Origin: Microbacterium sp. MPKO10
GTDB taxonomy: Bacteria; Actinomycetota; Actinomycetes; Actinomycetales; Microbacteriaceae
DNA length: 64,000 bases
Assembly: GCF_026107415.2 (NCBI RefSeq)
Contig: NZ_JAPCHX010000001.1
Location: 806,001 to 870,000, forward strand
Reading direction: 5' to 3'
Shown: positions 61,847 through 64,000 of the stretch, in pieces
How positions within the stretch are numbered: position 1 is the first letter of the stretch
Layout of the letters: every line of letters starts with the position of its first letter
Position numbers and translations under genes: made by a program
The notes under the pieces: generated by a model
The model's database searches: none
Told to the model about the DNA's origin: nothing
What the model saw: the letters and a program-made list of their open reading frames with translations, nothing else

Positions 61847-62416
61847 ATGCTGCAACGAATCACCGTGTTCACTGGTTCTGCTGCCGGACACGACCCCGTG
61901 TATACGACAGCTGTGACGGAATTCGCGCACGCGCTCGCCGACGCGGGAATCGGAGCCGTGTACGGCGGCGGACACGTGGGGCTGATGGGAGCCTTCGCCG
62001 ATGCGCTTGTCGAGCGAGGCGGCGACGTGCGCGGCGTGATGCCGCAGGCTCTCGTCGACCGAGAGATCGCGCACACAAAACTCACCCACCTCGAGGTCGT
62101 CGCGAACATGCATCAGCGTAAGGAACGCATGGCTGAACTGGGTGACGGGTTCGTCGCTCTGCCGGGCGGCGCGGGCACGCTCGAGGAGCTCTTCGAAGCG
62201 TGGACGTGGCAGCAGCTCGGAATCCACGCGAAGCCCGTTGCGCTGCTCGACGTCGATGGGTTCTGGCAGCCGCTCGTGCAGATGATTGCGTCAATGACCG
62301 AGAAGGGATTCATTGCGCCGACGTTCAGCGACGCCCTGATCGTCGAAGAGAACCCGCGAGCACTGGTGCAGGCGATGACGGCGTGGACGCCGCCCGCTCC
62401 GAAATGGGAGAGATGA
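61847..62416 (+). CDS. LOG-family protein, cytokinin riboside 5'-monophosphate phosphoribohydrolase type
   Basis: 189 residues from the ATG at 61847 (GAGGGAG upstream; an ATG at 61820 is in frame but less likely). The LOG motif PGGAGTLEELFE and the earlier GGGHVGLMGAFADA are intact. These enzymes release free base from nucleoside monophosphates such as cytokinin precursors or AMP. They were once annotated as lysine decarboxylases. Confidence 0.9.
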   Translation: MLQRITVFTGSAAGHDPVYTTAVTEFAHALADAGIGAVYGGGHVGLMGAFADALVERGGDVRGVMPQALVDREIAHTKLTHLEVVANMHQRKERMAELGDGFVALPGGAGTLEELFEAWTWQQLGIHAKPVALLDVDGFWQPLVQMIASMTEKGFIAPTFSDALIVEENPRALVQAMTAWTPPAPKWER

Positions 62417-62456
62417 CCACAACGGCGCGCTCAGCCTCTGCCAAAGCCTGAACTTC

Positions 62457-62516
62457 GTGGATTAATCCACTACTGACTAGTGGATTACTCCACTGCTCAA
62501 TGCCCGATTACTCCAG
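62457..62516. repeat. Three 14-bp palindromic boxes on a 23-bp period
   Basis: GTGGATTAATCCAC (62457-62470, perfect), GTGGATTACTCCAC (62480-62493, central mismatch) and CCCGATTACTCCAG (62503-62516, degenerate) are spaced exactly 23 bp. They lie in the 122-bp gap between two convergent genes, where operators are not expected. Confidence 0.85.
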
Positions 62517-62538
62517 TGATAACCGGATGCACTCGGGC

Positions 62539-63093
62539 TCAGCGGCCCGACAGTGGATACGTCACGGAGCCGTCCGGGTGAGTGACGGCACCGGCTGTCA
62601 GGCTGGCAGCATCCGCTTTGGCCACACTCATGATGTGGCGCACGTCTCGGCCGTGGGCGAGCAGGTGATCGGCGATGATCCGCCGGTGGCACCGCCACCA
62701 CACGGCCTCTGAGCACATCACGGCTGCACGATGCTGCGTACTCAGCTTATTCAGCTGGGTGAGCCCGTGACCAAACGCGGTGCCAAGCGCGTAGTCCGCG
62801 TAGTTGTGGAAGCTTCGGTTGTTCCAGAACGCATTCACCTCAAACGGCACATCGGTCGACACGGGACGCCGACCGGTCAGCTCCTCGATGCGCTGGTAGC
62901 CGATACCGACGGCGCGCAGGGACGAGGCGAGGGCATCGTCGTTAAATTGCGGGTGAGCGCGCGAGCCCGGCAGCCTGCGCACGTCGACGATCTGCTCCAC
63001 GCCGTGCTCTCGCAGCATCCCGAGAAAATCATCGATTGAGCGATCAGAATGCCCGACTGTGAAAACCGGAACGCGATCGGCTGGCTGAGACAC
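62539..63093 (-). CDS. DUF488 domain protein
   Basis: 184 residues. Signature residues are TVGHSDRSIDDFLGML, VDVRRLPGSRAHPQFN and the terminal MCSEAVWWRCHRRIIADHL, where the two conserved cysteines flank WWR. DUF488 proteins are widespread and uncharacterised, often thought to be metal- or nucleotide-binding. It lies five bp before the DUF2945 gene on the same strand, a pairing common in actinobacteria. Confidence 0.92.
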   Translation of the reverse strand: MSQPADRVPVFTVGHSDRSIDDFLGMLREHGVEQIVDVRRLPGSRAHPQFNDDALASSLRAVGIGYQRIEELTGRRPVSTDVPFEVNAFWNNRSFHNYADYALGTAFGHGLTQLNKLSTQHRAAVMCSEAVWWRCHRRIIADHLLAHGRDVRHIMSVAKADAASLTAGAVTHPDGSVTYPLSGR

Positions 63094-63098
63094 GGATG

Positions 63099-63311
63099 CT
63101 ATTTCGGCACGCGCGTGAGGGCAGAGCCCTTGTGCGCGGCGATGTGGTCCGTCTTGTCGCTCGCGATCTCATATTGCGGATCGTCGTCGGAGGCATGTCG
63201 CGTGTGGCCCTTGTATGTGAAGTCGGACGTGTGCACTTTCGTGATGGTTCCAGAAACGTGACCGGCCTCGGAATTCCAGCTCACGTGGTCGCCGACGCTG
63301 AATTCTGGCAT
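63099..63311 (-). CDS. DUF2945 / hypervirulence-associated TUDOR-like protein
   Basis: 70 residues from ATG 63311 (AAAGG nine bases upstream); ATG 63329 has a GGGAGG that is too close. The family signature is EFSVGDHVSWNSEAGHVSGTI and TYKGHTRHASDDDPQYEI. A small beta-barrel protein of unknown function, co-directional with and adjacent to DUF488. Confidence 0.88.
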   Translation of the reverse strand: MPEFSVGDHVSWNSEAGHVSGTITKVHTSDFTYKGHTRHASDDDPQYEIASDKTDHIAAHKGSALTRVPK

Positions 63312-63380
63312 CGCTGCCGCCTTTCTCATGACCTCCCGCCATCGTACGACCGATGAGTGCCGGGGCACGCGGCAGTTCTC

Positions 63381-63737
63381 TCAGAGATACGACACCAACA
63401 GCACGACCGTCGACAGCGCCAGCATCCCGAGGCAGTTGAGCCAGAACTCGCTGCCGGTGAACCGCGCGCGAATGTGTGCGTATGCTGCCGCGACGAAATA
63501 CCAGACAATCCCCACGTTTGCGGCGAAGGCGATGCCGGGAACCCACAGGCCGACAATCAGCCCGGCGGCCGCCAGTAGTTTGATCACGAGCAGCGTCCAC
63601 CACCACTCGCGCGGAAACCCGACGCCGGTCAGACAGTCGCGAATGAACGCCGGCGGCCTGACCGACAGTGCGGCATCGCTCAGTATGACCACAGCGAGTA
63701 ACGCGGTGAGCCACCACGGGTCGGGAAGCAGAATCAT
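63381..63737 (-). CDS. DoxX-like small membrane protein
   Basis: 118 residues from ATG 63737 (GGAGGA seven bases upstream). Four membrane helices, with DCLTGVGFPREWWWTLLVIKLLAA resembling DoxX-like and DUF4267-type proteins. It begins inside the stop of the regulator upstream (ATGA), so the two are coupled and it is probably under that regulator's control. Role unknown. Confidence 0.85.
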   Translation of the reverse strand: MILLPDPWWLTALLAVVILSDAALSVRPPAFIRDCLTGVGFPREWWWTLLVIKLLAAAGLIVGLWVPGIAFAANVGIVWYFVAAAYAHIRARFTGSEFWLNCLGMLALSTVVLLVSYL

Positions 63738-64000
63738 GGGCAGTCCTCCGTACTCGTCGTCATGACAAGCGTCGCAACGCTCGACAGTTCCTGCAGAGCT
63801 GAGTGCACCGTCGAACCACTGCCGGCCCACGAGAGCAGGACACCAAGGTAGGCGAAGTAGACGGCGCGGGATGCTGCGGCAGCAGGTGCTTCCGACATAC
63901 CCGCGCTCTTGAACTCCCGAGCGATTGTGTCTGTGAGCTCATCTGCCATCTGGGTGAAGATGTGCGTTCCGTGCGTTCCGCGCACAAGGACAGCGGCGTA
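63734..64000 (-). CDS. TetR-family regulator, C-terminal part only (runs off the window)
   Basis: The frame is open to the window end and reads YAAVLVRGTHGTHIFTQMADEL, continuing through a helical region (SRAVYFAYLGVLLSWAGSGS) to TEDCP. This looks like the ligand-binding end of a TetR/AcrR-type repressor; the DNA-binding half lies beyond position 64000. It overlaps the DoxX-like gene by four bases. Confidence 0.6.
   Translation of the reverse strand, partial: YAAVLVRGTHGTHIFTQMADELTDTIAREFKSAGMSEAPAAAASRAVYFAYLGVLLSWAGSGSTVHSALQELSSVATLVMTTSTEDCP

Overview
The window looks like chromosomal DNA of a high-GC Gram-positive actinobacterium, most likely Microbacteriaceae. The basis is the conserved block crgA / class E sortase / pabA-trpG / pknB-pknA-pbpA-rodA-pstP-fhaB-fhaA next to a cyclophilin and a rhomboid protease, the GC-rich codon use, many leaderless promoters (TAnnnT followed 6-7 nt later by ATG), and extreme enrichment of the octamer GGATGCTG/CAGCATCC from about 13 kb onward. 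Genus and species cannot be fixed from the sequence alone.

Layout. 1-9.1 kb: a carbohydrate operon with a LacI repressor (5' end missing), three Gfo/Idh/MocA oxidoreductases, an ABC sugar importer (lipoprotein plus two permeases, no ATPase) and a secreted GH18-like protein, with three matching LacI palindromes. 9.4-12.9 kb: a TetR / NmrA-like / MFS efflux module and a gene that seems to have lost its 5' end. 13.2-17.2 kb: the fructose operon (DeoR regulator, 1-phosphofructokinase, fused PTS EIIABC). 17.3-23.5 kb: a DUF1772 membrane protein behind a perfect 39-bp palindrome, a flotillin, a formaldehyde-dehydrogenase-like enzyme with a GlcG protein and an unusual ATPase-LuxR regulator, then an ArsR-like regulator. 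23.7-31.6 kb: an ABC ATPase and FadR-type regulator divergent from a leucine-attenuated leuA, two TetR/enzyme pairs, a small unknown protein and a Nudix hydrolase. 31.6-32.2 kb is repetitive and carries no gene.

32.2-48.4 kb is the conserved core: ppiA, rhomboid, a cluster of DnaA boxes, a siderophore-interacting protein with a flavin reductase, crgA and the sortase fired from mirror-image promoters, a 52-aa membrane protein, pabA/trpG, and the seven-gene signalling and cell-wall operon (fhaA to pknB, minus strand), ending at tRNA-Leu(CAG). This operon joins Ser/Thr phosphorylation, FHA phosphopeptide readers and the phosphatase to the RodA/PbpA elongation machinery.

48.4-57.5 kb is an accessory stretch: hipBA toxin-antitoxin with a nested palindromic operator, a sugar acetyltransferase, a decayed msrA copy, two AAA_14-DUF4143 ATPases, intact msrA, a flavin monooxygenase-like protein and an amidohydrolase. 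Each of the two ATPase genes is preceded by its own tandem direct-repeat array (23-bp and 22-bp period) running up to a leaderless promoter. This is the best candidate here for an undescribed system. 57.5-64 kb holds housekeeping and accessory genes (metallo-hydrolase, aquaporin, MarR-glycosyltransferase pair, MgtC, LOG, DUF488, DUF2945, DoxX-like, partial TetR), with a third 23-bp-periodic palindrome array in a convergent intergenic gap at 62.46 kb.
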